Origin: Campylobacterales bacterium
Lineage (GTDB): Bacteria; Campylobacterota; Campylobacteria; Campylobacterales; Sulfurospirillaceae
Reading direction: 5' to 3'
Length of the DNA stretch: 64,000 bases
NCBI GenBank assembly: GCA_016930915.1
Contig: JAFGFU010000019.1
Coordinates: 25,503-89,502, forward strand
Below are positions 53,905 through 61,163 of the stretch, piece by piece (within the stretch, counting starts at the first letter, position 1; each line of letters starts with the position of its first letter). Position numbers and translations under genes: made by a program. The notes below the pieces were generated by a model. That model made no database searches. It was given only the letters and a program-made list of their open reading frames with translations, and was not told the DNA's origin.

Positions 53905-54107
53905 AGCACGTTGTCGCATCTCAAAATGATCGCTTAGACACGATCGTCTATACCTATTATGGAACGCTTGAGCCTCTCAACATGGTCATGCTTGCCAATG
54001 CGCATCTCATGTCAAAAACTATCTTAGATGCTGGAGACAAGGTCTATCTTCCTACCTATACAGCTACAAAAGAAAGCGAAAGCGATGGGGTGAGCCTATG
54101 GCAATAA
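53901..54107 (+). CDS. Tail protein X (P2 gpX-like, LysM fold)
   Basis: 68 residues. RLDTIVYTYYGTLEPLNMVMLANAHL is the LysM-like gpX pattern. It is part of the tail hub. Overlaps D by 10 nt. Confidence 0.83.
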   Translation: MKHVVASQNDRLDTIVYTYYGTLEPLNMVMLANAHLMSKTILDAGDKVYLPTYTATKESESDGVSLWQ

Positions 54108-55051
54108 TCAAAAAACCAAGCTACAAGCTAATCGTCAATGGTAAGGATGTCACTACCTCATTAAAGAAGTATATCTTAGGCATTGAATACACCGATGCAA
54201 AAGACAATGAAGCCGATGGCTTTAAGATTCGCTTTCATGGAGAGAATTTCGCACCCCCTGAGTACAAAGACATCCTAAAAGTGTGGCTAGGGTTTGAGGA
54301 AAACCTTTGGTATATCGGCTCTTTTAGCGTTTTGAAGTCTCGCTTAGAGTACCAAACAAAGGTGGTAAGTATCACGGGAACGCCTGTGAATTTTAGCACT
54401 CAAATCAAAGAAAAGCGCACACAAAGTTATGAAAATGTTTCGTTAGATCAAGTCCTTCAAAAAATCGCCAAGCGTAATGATCTTGGTGTCAAAAATAGCT
54501 TTTACGATCTTATGTTTTTACACTTAAGTCAAGATGATCAAAGCGATATTGACTTTATGCGTAAGATCGCTTCTGACATTGGAGCAACCTTTGCGATCAA
54601 GAATGACACGATCCTCTTTCGTCCCAAAAAAGGTGGTGACAAAGAGAGTGAATTACCAACATTTACAATCGATGCAGACCTTACGGACAATCTTTACCTT
54701 GAGAAGCTCGATAAGACACTTTACAACTCAGGAGTCGCCTCATGGCAAAGTACCAAAGAGAATAAAGTCGTATCGGTATCGGTGGGAAGTGGATCGCCAG
54801 CATTGAACGTTAGAGGGACATTTCAAAGCGAAGCAGAAGCAATGGTTAAGCTCAAAGCAGAACTTAACAAAAAGAACAAGGGCACTGTGCGAGGTGGGTT
54901 CGACTATGAGGGAATGAACATCGTCGCTGGAGGAAATCTCACGATAAAAAACCTTCCGAACGCAAAATGGGGCAATGGCTTTGATGTACAACAAGTCAAA
55001 CATACCTGGGGAGATAATGGGTACACCATCAATGTTGAATTTGAAAATTAG
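54098..55051 (+). CDS. Tail hub protein D (P2 gpD-like)
   Basis: 317 residues. EYTDAKDNEADGFKIRF, QSYENVSLDQVLQKIAKRNDL and FKDYDLMFLHLSQDDQSDIDFMRKIA-like patterns match gpD, the hub between spike and tube. Last tail gene before the lysis block. Confidence 0.87.
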   Translation: MAIIKKPSYKLIVNGKDVTTSLKKYILGIEYTDAKDNEADGFKIRFHGENFAPPEYKDILKVWLGFEENLWYIGSFSVLKSRLEYQTKVVSITGTPVNFSTQIKEKRTQSYENVSLDQVLQKIAKRNDLGVKNSFYDLMFLHLSQDDQSDIDFMRKIASDIGATFAIKNDTILFRPKKGGDKESELPTFTIDADLTDNLYLEKLDKTLYNSGVASWQSTKENKVVSVSVGSGSPALNVRGTFQSEAEAMVKLKAELNKKNKGTVRGGFDYEGMNIVAGGNLTIKNLPNAKWGNGFDVQQVKHTWGDNGYTINVEFEN

Positions 55052-55059
55052 GAGAGAAG

Positions 55060-55296
55060 ATGCAGAGTAAAAGAGCTTCATTCATGGAGAGCTTGGCAAA
55101 TACAGCAAGTGGTTTTCTCGTGAGCCTAGTATTGGCTTACTATGTGTTCCCATTGTTTGGAATGCCTCAAAGCCTGAAGAGTTCTTTTGTGATTGTAGTC
55201 ATTTTTACAATCTCAAGTATTGGACGTAATTATGTGATTAGACGGGTGTTTAATTTTTTACATGTAAAGGATAAAAATGAAAAAACTATGGTTTGA
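55060..55296 (+). CDS. DUF7220-like small membrane protein (lysis region)
   Basis: 78 residues with two membrane spans. SKRASFMESLANTASGFLVSL and VIVVIFTISSIGRNYVIRRVFN match a small phage membrane family often beside lysis genes. A TTTACATGTAAA copy (55257) encodes LHVK. A holin-like role is possible. Confidence 0.7.
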   Translation: MQSKRASFMESLANTASGFLVSLVLAYYVFPLFGMPQSLKSSFVIVVIFTISSIGRNYVIRRVFNFLHVKDKNEKTMV

Positions 55297-55543
55297 AGCG
55301 GCATTGGCGGTCATGTGTCTTGCGGTAATTATGCTGCAGGTTTTTGGGGAGGGGTACTCTTTTGCAGAGCTTATGCTCTCAAAGATGGTACAGGTCAATT
55401 TTGGGCTTATCCATGCCTACATTGCAGGGCGGATTTTACTCGGAAAAGTAGAATGGGGTTATACGCCTAATTTTACGCCTAAGAATGTTGGGAGAATAGC
55501 GCTGTATGCGGTTATTATTTTTAGCTACGCTGTTGGCGGTTAA
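55277..55543 (+). CDS. Putative holin-type membrane protein
   Basis: 88 residues with three hydrophobic segments (about 5-22, 38-55, 70-86). Overlaps the previous gene by 20 nt and the endolysin by 38 nt, which is the usual position of a holin. No family recognised. Confidence 0.55.
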   Translation: MKKLWFEAALAVMCLAVIMLQVFGEGYSFAELMLSKMVQVNFGLIHAYIAGRILLGKVEWGYTPNFTPKNVGRIALYAVIIFSYAVGG

Positions 55544-56087
55544 TCTCTTTGCATTAGAGCGTTGTGCGATGCTTACTCAAAAGGTACGAGTAGCCCATTT
55601 TAAAGAGTTTGGAGTGAATTTCCCTTATCAGTATGCCATTGCACAGCTTGAGCAAGAAAGCGGGTGCAGGGCAAGCATCAGCAACGATGGGGTAGGCTCA
55701 CAAGGCGTAGCGCAAATTACCTACCGATGGTGGAAGCCTGTTTTAGATAAACAGGGTATTACAGAGATTGGAAGTCTTCAAGGAAGCCTAAGAGCGCAAG
55801 CGGTCATCATGCGACACCTACATGTAATAGGACGACCGCTTTGGATAACTTACCAACGCTATAACGGCGGTGATTGGGTACTTAAAGAGATTAAAAAAGC
55901 GGGTTTGGAAGATTGGGCGAAAGCAAAAGCGCAATGCACGAGGGGAAACTCGCATTTTACGTTAAAAAGTGGAAAGGTTCAGACCCGAAATAATTGCGAC
56001 ATCAACTACGAGTATTCACAAAATATTTACACATTAGGGAGGCAGTATGGAGACGTTAAAGACAATCTTAGCTTTAGGTACTGGTAG
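55506..56087 (+). CDS. Endolysin, lytic transglycosylase (SLT) family
   Basis: 193 residues with a signal-like start (LLFLATLLAVNLFA). The catalytic Glu is in YAIAQLEQESGCRAS, followed by GVGSQGVAQITYRWWKP and YNGGDWVL, the SLT pattern. It degrades peptidoglycan for release. A signal-type N-terminus suggests export independent of a holin pore. Confidence 0.85.
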   Translation: MRLLFLATLLAVNLFALERCAMLTQKVRVAHFKEFGVNFPYQYAIAQLEQESGCRASISNDGVGSQGVAQITYRWWKPVLDKQGITEIGSLQGSLRAQAVIMRHLHVIGRPLWITYQRYNGGDWVLKEIKKAGLEDWAKAKAQCTRGNSHFTLKSGKVQTRNNCDINYEYSQNIYTLGRQYGDVKDNLSFRYW

Positions 56088-56478
56088 TCTTTGGAAAGGC
56101 GTTAGCATTCTTTTAGCTGGCTTACTGATCGCTATGAGCCTTTTCACATTGAAAGAAGAGGTATCGTTTCGATCAGAACAAAAAGAGAAAGATGCAACCA
56201 TTAAGACACAAGGCAATGAGCTCACCAAGAAAGAGGCTACGATCAAAGAGCTTCAAGAGAAAGTTAGCCTTAAAAAAGCGGAGATTGAAGTACAAAATGC
56301 AACCATCGCCGCTAACAAAACAGACACAGACAAAAATCTGAAAGAGGTCAACGCAGAGCTCACAGAGATCAGCAAAAAATACCGAGACTTCAAAGAAGAG
56401 GTAAAAAACTGGAAAGGAGATCAAAATGCGACATCTTGCGATAATGCTCGTGCTTTTCTTAATAGCCGTTCTTGGTAG
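56047..56478 (+). CDS. Rz-like inner-membrane spanin
   Basis: 143 residues. One N-terminal membrane span (GVSILLAGLLIAMSLFTL) is followed by a long coiled coil (KDATIKTQGNELTKKEATIKEL...). Together with the overlapping lipoprotein gene it forms the Rz/Rz1 pair that fuses inner and outer membranes at lysis. Confidence 0.8.
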   Translation: METLKTILALGTGSLWKGVSILLAGLLIAMSLFTLKEEVSFRSEQKEKDATIKTQGNELTKKEATIKELQEKVSLKKAEIEVQNATIAANKTDTDKNLKEVNAELTEISKKYRDFKEEVKNWKGDQNATSCDNARAFLNSRSW

Positions 56479-56695
56479 TGGATGCGGTGTCGATCAGCCT
56501 CAACCGCCACAGATCGACCAGTTCGTTAATGTACCTCAAAGGTGCATTCCTGAGTTAGACCCTATGCCTGTCATTACGCCTAAAACGTTTCAAAAGGGCG
56601 AAGAGCTTGAACAATCTGAGTGGTCATACGGTAATTATCTAATTATGAAAGAAGATAACGAAAAAGTAAGGGCAAAAGTTAAAAAGTGCCAGTAA
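56426..56695 (+). CDS. Rz1-like outer-membrane spanin lipoprotein
   Basis: 89 residues with a lipobox (AVLGSGC, Cys near residue 20), then a proline-containing stretch (QPQPPQ). It overlaps the Rz gene by 53 nt in another frame, the classical arrangement. Confidence 0.8.
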   Translation: MRHLAIMLVLFLIAVLGSGCGVDQPQPPQIDQFVNVPQRCIPELDPMPVITPKTFQKGEELEQSEWSYGNYLIMKEDNEKVRAKVKKCQ

Positions 56696-56696
56696 A

Positions 56697-56718
56697 TAGG
56701 CAGAGTTTCCTCTGCCTA
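56697..56718 (+). terminator. Terminator hairpin after the spanin genes
   Basis: TAGGCAGAG-TTTC-CTCTGCCTA, a perfect 9-bp stem right behind the Rz1 stop, closes the tail/lysis transcript. Confidence 0.7.
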
Positions 56719-56802
56719 ACAAGTCGTCCCAAACTCCTTGCAACCAAATTCTAAACTATTTTTAGGAAAAACCCTGAAAATATTACAAAATGAAAGGTTT
56801 TC

Positions 56803-57585
56803 ATGGAGAGACTAGGAGAGTATCAACGTATCCCTAAAGTTGCCCCGTTTGCGTGGGTCGGAGGTAAGTCAAAACTTGCCGATAAAATTATCGCTCATTT
56901 CCCTGAGCATCAAAGATATTGTGAGGTTTTTGGAGGAGCTCTAAACGTCTTCTACCGAAAGCCTCGCTCCAAGATTGAAGTTGTCAATGACATCAACAGC
57001 GACCTTGTCAATTTACACCTTCAGATTCAAAAGCGCCCTCAATCACTCCAGTTCTATCTAAACCGTATGTTTGTCTCAAGAGAGATATTCGCTCGTATCA
57101 AACATAAAAAGCTTCAGCCACGTAACGATATAGAGCGTGCTGTGTTCTACTACTATCTTCTCACTCAAAGCTTTGGGTCTAAAGGTATGGACTTTGCCAT
57201 GCCTCGTGGATCAAAACCAAGAATAAGAAATTTAGATCGTGAATTTTGTGTCTGGTCAAAGAGACTGCAAGGTGTTTGCATCGAGAATATGGACTTTAAA
57301 AAGCTCATTACGACCTATGACCATGACGACACGCTCTTTTATCTTGATCCACCATACATTGGTACAGAAAGCTACTATAAAACACCTCAAGGCTTTGGAA
57401 TGAATCAGCATATAGAGCTTGCTAACATTCTTAAAACTATCAAAGGGAAGTTCATACTATCGTATAATGATTGTGAGGTCGTTAGAGACCTATACAAGGA
57501 TTATGAGATCATTGAGGTGTCTACGCGTTATAGTTTACGTGGAGCGAGTCAAAAGGTAGCCAAAGAAGTTATCATCAAAGGGTAG
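56803..57585 (+). CDS. D12-class adenine-N6 DNA methyltransferase (Dam-like)
   Basis: 260 residues. SAM site FAWVGGKSKLADKI, then EVFGGALNVFYRKP, EVVNDINSDLVN and the catalytic DPPY (FYLDPPYIGTESYY). This is the order of Dam/T4 Dam. No restriction partner is near, so it probably protects phage DNA or alters its control. It lies at the far right end, as the mom modification gene does in Mu. The target sequence is not deducible. Confidence 0.87.
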   Translation: MERLGEYQRIPKVAPFAWVGGKSKLADKIIAHFPEHQRYCEVFGGALNVFYRKPRSKIEVVNDINSDLVNLHLQIQKRPQSLQFYLNRMFVSREIFARIKHKKLQPRNDIERAVFYYYLLTQSFGSKGMDFAMPRGSKPRIRNLDREFCVWSKRLQGVCIENMDFKKLITTYDHDDTLFYLDPPYIGTESYYKTPQGFGMNQHIELANILKTIKGKFILSYNDCEVVRDLYKDYEIIEVSTRYSLRGASQKVAKEVIIKG

Positions 57586-57599
57586 GCGCTTCGGCGCTT
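57584..57599 (+). terminator. Small hairpin after the methylase gene
   Basis: AGGCGC-TTCG-GCGCTT with a stable TTCG loop overlaps the stop codon of the methylase. Confidence 0.55.
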
Positions 57600-57674
57600 A
57601 CTCATTTATTGTATATTTATTGAGCCAGTATAATTATTTGGTATGATATTACAAAAAAAATAAGGAGAAATATT

Positions 57675-57878
57675 ATGGAGGAATCTGTAGTCATTAGCTT
57701 TAAAACAAAATGCGAACGAGATGGTGATTCATGTCGCCTTGTAGAGGAAGACGACGTCCCCGCTTTTGATTTTACTGATAGATATGGGGAATTTTTAGAA
57801 GATGGTGAAGAGTATGAAGTAATAGTTAGAAAGATAGATCAGAAACACCAGTTATTCAGTTTAGATATAAAAGAATAG
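57675..57878 (+). CDS. Small acidic protein at the right phage end, unknown
   Basis: 67 residues, strongly acidic. AAGGAGAAATATT precedes the ATG. A beta-rich pattern (VVISFKTKCERDGD..., EYEVIVRKIDQKHQLFSL) suggests a small barrel. No family recognised. It is the last gene before the phage terminus and may be an accessory or anti-host factor; the acidity would allow DNA mimicry, which is speculation. Confidence 0.55.
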   Translation: MEESVVISFKTKCERDGDSCRLVEEDDVPAFDFTDRYGEFLEDGEEYEVIVRKIDQKHQLFSLDIKE

Positions 57879-57939
57879 AAGTTTATTTTTTGTATTTGAA
57901 ATGTAACCTTATTTGGTGAAAATGGTTTTTATATCCATG

Positions 57940-57989
57940 TTACTATCATTTTAAATTCAAATTACTATCATTTTAAAAACGGTTGTACA
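57940..57989 (-). repeat. Prophage right terminus with two transposase-type sites 22 bp apart
   Basis: TTACTATCATTTTAAA occurs twice, at 57940-57955 and 57962-57977. The 22-bp spacing is like that of the Mu R1/R2 sites. The terminus ends ...TGTACA at 57989; read inward it starts TGTACAACCG. Confidence 0.7.
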
Positions 57990-58070
57990 ATCATAAAGGA
58001 CATGTTCTTTATCAAGTGGCTTTGCTCTCTTAACCTCTGCATCACTTAATGGTTTTGTAATTCTCCCCAT
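57990..58070 (-). pseudogene. 5' stub of a tRNA-type tyrosine integrase
   Basis: 27 codons, MGRITKPLSDAEVKRAKPLD... to ...VLYD, match the N-terminal arm-binding part of P4/DUF4102 integrases. Homology ends exactly where the phage terminus begins. AGGATTTTT precedes the ATG. It points away from the 3' end of the adjacent tRNA gene, as such integrase genes do. A genomic island therefore once sat at this tRNA; its remaining part is not in the window on this side. Confidence 0.7.
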
Positions 58071-58224
58071 AAAAATCCTATTGAATATTTTGCGTTACTT
58101 ATTGCGTGATTAAAAAAATGCAACACATAGCAAAGCTTAGAAATGGAATGATAACACAAAACCCTATAAAATCGAAGTTTTACGTATAGATAGCAACAGT
58201 TTGAAAAGCATTGAAAAGGCATTT

Positions 58225-58301
58225 TGGTGTCCCCAGCGCGATTCGAACGCACGGCCTCAGAATTAGGAATTCTGCGCTCTATCCTGCTGAGCTATGGGGA
58301 C
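58225..58301 (-). tRNA. tRNA-Arg (anticodon CCU)
   Basis: 77 nt with acceptor stem GTCCCCA/TGGGGAC, discriminator A and encoded CCA. The anticodon stem CAGAA/TTCTG has loop TTCCTAA, anticodon CCT. The T-loop TTCGAAT is normal. It reads AGG codons. The 3' end faces the integrase stub. Confidence 0.95.
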
Positions 58302-58367
58302 ATTGCAGATATTTTAAGTGGCGGGAATTATAACAAAAATAGACTTAGGAAACCTAAAAGAAGAAGG

Positions 58368-58397
58368 CTTAAAGTGTACCTGACGATACACTTTAAG
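58368..58397 (-). terminator. Terminator hairpin of the metNIQ operon
   Basis: CTTAAAGTGTA (58368-58378) pairs perfectly with TACACTTTAAG (58387-58397). On the minus strand it is followed by a T-rich stretch, 17 bp after the metQ stop. Confidence 0.8.
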
Positions 58398-58413
58398 TAA
58401 GAATCTCTGTTTA

Positions 58414-59235
58414 TTAAAATGCTGGAACAATAGCACCTTTATATTTTTCAACGATGAATTTTTTCACTTCATCGGATTTAACCGCTTTGAGAAGTGCTTT
58501 TGTTTTATTGCTGTTCTCATTACCTGCTTTTACCACAAGAATATTCGCATACGGTGAATTAGCCGACTCTAACGCAAGCGCATCGCTGCTAGGATTTAGA
58601 CCCGCTGGAAGTGCGTAGTTTGTGTTAATAACGGCAAGTGTAAAGTCTTCAATTACACGAGGAAGTTGTGCCGCTTCAAGCTCTGTAAAGGTAAGATTTT
58701 TTGGATTTTCAACGATGTCAAGTTTTGTTTTAAGCTCAACATTTTTGAGTTTGATCAGTCCAGCACTGGCTAAAACATCTAAAGCCCTACCGCCATTGCT
58801 TGGATCATTGGGAATCGCAACGCTATCGCCGTCTTTTAACTCAGAGAGCGATTTAATTTTTTTAGAATAGATACCGATTGGTTCAATATGAATATTGGCA
58901 ACGCTTACTAACTTTGTGCCTTGATTTTTATTAAACTCAACAAGGTAAGGTGTGTGTTGAAAGAAATTTGCATCAATTTCACCGCTATCTGTGACTTTAT
59001 TTGGAATCACATAATCATTAAATACTTTAATCTCAAGCGTGTAGCCTTCTTTGGCTAAAAGAGGTTTTACGATTTCCAATATTTCAGAATGTGGCACGGG
59101 AGTTGCCCCTACAATAATTGTTTTTGCACTCTTATCTTCTTTTACAACTGTTTTATCTTCAACTTTTTTATCACCACTGCAACCACTGAATGTCAATAGT
59201 GCTCCCACTAAAATCACGCCTAAATTTTTATACAT
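58414..59235 (-). CDS. metQ: Methionine-binding lipoprotein MetQ
   Basis: 273 residues with a lipobox (LLTFSGC, Cys19) and an NlpA-type fold: IIVGATPVPHSEILEIVKPLL, DANFFQHTPYLVEFN and VAIPNDPSNGGRALDVL. It captures D/L-methionine for the MetNI transporter. It follows metI after a 114-bp gap in which nothing is recognised. Confidence 0.92.
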   Translation of the reverse strand: MYKNLGVILVGALLTFSGCSGDKKVEDKTVVKEDKSAKTIIVGATPVPHSEILEIVKPLLAKEGYTLEIKVFNDYVIPNKVTDSGEIDANFFQHTPYLVEFNKNQGTKLVSVANIHIEPIGIYSKKIKSLSELKDGDSVAIPNDPSNGGRALDVLASAGLIKLKNVELKTKLDIVENPKNLTFTELEAAQLPRVIEDFTLAVINTNYALPAGLNPSSDALALESANSPYANILVVKAGNENSNKTKALLKAVKSDEVKKFIVEKYKGAIVPAF

Positions 59236-59349
59236 CTGTACTCCTTAAAATAACTAAATCTTTAGTAAATCTCTTTACTTACTAAGCATTTATAAAATCG
59301 TAACGTCTTTCGCATTAAAAGAGACTGAATTGTGCATCTTATCTGAAAA

Positions 59350-60030
59350 TCAATGCTTCACTATTTTATAAAGAAAATCCCCTAGACTTTGAAATATTTG
59401 AACCAATACAATCAAAATAAAAACCGTCCAAAAGATATAGGTACCATCAAAACGATAATAACCATAATTCATAGCCACTGCACCAAGACCGCCACCGCCA
59501 ACGGTTCCTGCCATGGCTGAAAAACCAATAATGATAATTAACGAGAGCGTAATGGCAGAAATAATGCTAGGAAATGCTTCAGGCAGTAAAACCCTAAAAA
59601 TAATTTGCAATTTATTGGTTCCAAAAGACTTTGCCGCCTCAATGACACTTCTGTCAACCTCTTTAAAAGCCCCTTCAATCATTCGTGCGATAAAAGGTGC
59701 TGTTCCAATAGTGAGAGGGACAATCATCGCAAAGGTTCCAGTATGCTTTCCTACTAAAAATTTTGTCACAGGAAAGAGGACAATAATTAAGATAATGAAA
59801 GGGAAGGAACGTAGCATGTTGATTGCGACATCTAAAATTTTATAGGTATAACGATGCGGAGATATGCCATTTTTATCTGTAACAATTAAGACAATAGCCA
59901 ATATAAACCCAATAAGTGTAGCAAGAAGCGTTGAAACAAGACTCATCGTCAGTGTCTCAATCACAGCATCTATCAAAACCTGCTTCATACTCATAGATTT
60001 TTCATAAAAATTGAGGATAGATTGTTCCAT
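59350..60030 (-). CDS. metI: Methionine ABC transporter permease MetI
   Basis: 226 residues with five or six membrane spans. ETLTMSLVSTLLATLIGF and the EAA loop (EVDRSVIEAAKSFGTNKLQIIFRV) are typical. One nucleotide after metN. Confidence 0.92.
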   Translation of the reverse strand: MEQSILNFYEKSMSMKQVLIDAVIETLTMSLVSTLLATLIGFILAIVLIVTDKNGISPHRYTYKILDVAINMLRSFPFIILIIVLFPVTKFLVGKHTGTFAMIVPLTIGTAPFIARMIEGAFKEVDRSVIEAAKSFGTNKLQIIFRVLLPEAFPSIISAITLSLIIIIGFSAMAGTVGGGGLGAVAMNYGYYRFDGTYIFWTVFILIVLVQIFQSLGDFLYKIVKH

Positions 60031-60031
60031 G

Positions 60032-60991
60032 TTAAAGTATCTCCCAAATCACTTCAGTTTTATCTTGTAAATAGGCAGTAATTAAACGTGCATTGTGTTC
60101 ATCTATATTAATAACCAGTGAGCCAACCACATGGTCATTGAGTTTTTCAAGTTTCCCCCAGACAATGTTAAAATTAAGATTCAACGCTCTTGCCATTTGA
60201 GTTACAATAGGCTGATACGAGACATTGCTTGGGAAAAAGAGCCTTATATTTACCCCTTCTTGTGGGAGTTCTTCATCCTCTCCCAAAAATCGCATCATCT
60301 TTTCATCGGGTCTTAAAAAGAGCTCTTCAATGCGCCCAAGTCCAATCACTTTGCCATCTTCTAAAAGCAAGGCACGAGATGCCACTTTTTTAACAACATC
60401 CATTTCATGGGTAACGATGATGATGGTAACACCCAATTGCGTGTTAATCTCTTGTAAAAGCTCTAAAATAGATTTCGTGGTATTAGGATCAAGTGCTGAT
60501 GTCGCTTCATCACTGAGGAGAATTTTTGGATTAAGGGTTAATGCTCTAGCAATCGCAACACGCTGTTTTTGTCCACCACTGAGCTCTTTAGGGTAAACAA
60601 ATTTTTTAGCTTCTAGCCCTACAAGTTTTAAAAGTTCATTGACTCTTCTTTGAATCTTCTCTTTACTGTACCCCCAAACTTTCATTGGAAGTGCAATATT
60701 GTCATACACATTTTTTTGATTAAGTAAAGAGAAGTTTTGAAAGATCATACCAATTTGACTGCGTAATGCTCCAAGGCCACTTTCGTTTAAGTGCTTAACC
60801 TCTTGCCCCAATACATTCACGCTACCCTCACTAAAACCTTCCAAGCCATTAATACAACGAAGTAGTGTTGATTTTCCAGCACCGCTATGCCCAACAATAG
60901 CAAATATTTCACCTGCGTTTACATGTAAAGTGATGTCATCTAAAACTTTTTGATCGTTAAAGTATTTACTGAGGTGTTTTATATCTATCAC
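60032..60991 (-). CDS. metN: Methionine ABC transporter ATPase MetN
   Basis: 319 residues. Walker A GHSGAGKST (34-42), signature LSGGQKQR, Walker B ILLSDEATSALD. A C-terminal NIL domain (about 245-319) is the site of methionine feedback in the family. A TTTACATGTAAA copy (60918) encodes part of TLHVNAG. Confidence 0.93.
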   Translation of the reverse strand: MIDIKHLSKYFNDQKVLDDITLHVNAGEIFAIVGHSGAGKSTLLRCINGLEGFSEGSVNVLGQEVKHLNESGLGALRSQIGMIFQNFSLLNQKNVYDNIALPMKVWGYSKEKIQRRVNELLKLVGLEAKKFVYPKELSGGQKQRVAIARALTLNPKILLSDEATSALDPNTTKSILELLQEINTQLGVTIIIVTHEMDVVKKVASRALLLEDGKVIGLGRIEELFLRPDEKMMRFLGEDEELPQEGVNIRLFFPSNVSYQPIVTQMARALNLNFNIVWGKLEKLNDHVVGSLVINIDEHNARLITAYLQDKTEVIWEIL

Positions 60992-61129
60992 ATTTTAACC
61001 TTTACGAGAAATAGTCTAATCCAAAACGCGAGATTATAGCGATTTATTGTTGATAGTTATGACTCAAAATATTATTTTTCATTCATTTAGTAAAAAATGC
61101 GTTTAGGAGATATTAGTGAAAAAAGAGAT

Positions 61130-61153
61130 GTAAAGAGTCCTGAGACTCTTTAC
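61130..61153 (-). terminator. Terminator of the rpsL-rpsG-fusA transcript
   Basis: GTAAAGAGTC (61130-61139) pairs with GACTCTTTAC (61144-61153) across a four-base loop. On the minus strand it is followed by ATCTCTTTTTTC. A TTTACATGTAAA copy (61149-61160) shares the stem base. Confidence 0.88.
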
Positions 61154-61163
61154 ATGTAAAGGA

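Larger units (their letters stand above)
23959..57989. mobile_element. Mu-like transposable prophage, about 34 kb
   Basis: Contents in order: repressor and early region (24.3-36.9 kb), with MuA- and MuB-type genes, DUF3164, GemA and Mor; leftward Mu-type head genes (36.9-45.5 kb); rightward P2-type tail, lysis and methylase genes (45.6-57.9 kb). Ends are inferred from three facts. Both termini start 5'-TGT. The motif AAATGATAGT begins at base 17 from each terminus. The terminal positions coincide with breaks in two host genes. All modules look complete, so it may be active. No 5-bp target duplication is present (flanks ACTTC and ATCAT). Confidence 0.85.
1661..61160. repeat. Dispersed palindrome family TTTACATGTAAA
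   Basis: Exact copies start at 1661, 5250, 8070, 9109, 13235, 17271, 20427, 21229, 27081, 28398, 36641, 47820, 55257, 60918 and 61149. Five more sites keep the core TTACATGTAA: 8096, 8324, 15617, 36343, 39812. They occur in coding sequence (often read as LHVK), between genes and in hairpins, in host and prophage alike. The coordinates given span the first to last copy; the sites are scattered. Confidence 0.95.

Noticed and set aside
24026..58130. Inverted pair CTATGTGTTGC (24026-24036) and GCAACACATAG (58120-58130) as the prophage ends
   Set aside because: It would place the integrase stub inside the phage and gives no shared internal sites. The ends at 23959 and 57989 have TGT termini, the AAATGATAGT site at equal distance, and match the breaks in both host genes. 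The 11-bp pair is probably chance.
58046..58252. 68-codon minus-strand frame reaching into the tRNA gene
   Set aside because: It starts inside tRNA-Arg and has no ribosome site; the real coding remnant here is the integrase stub in another frame.
60992..61129. S-box or other methionine riboswitch before metN
   Set aside because: The stretch is A/T-rich and shows no conserved riboswitch core or terminator/antiterminator pair; only the fusA terminator is clear.
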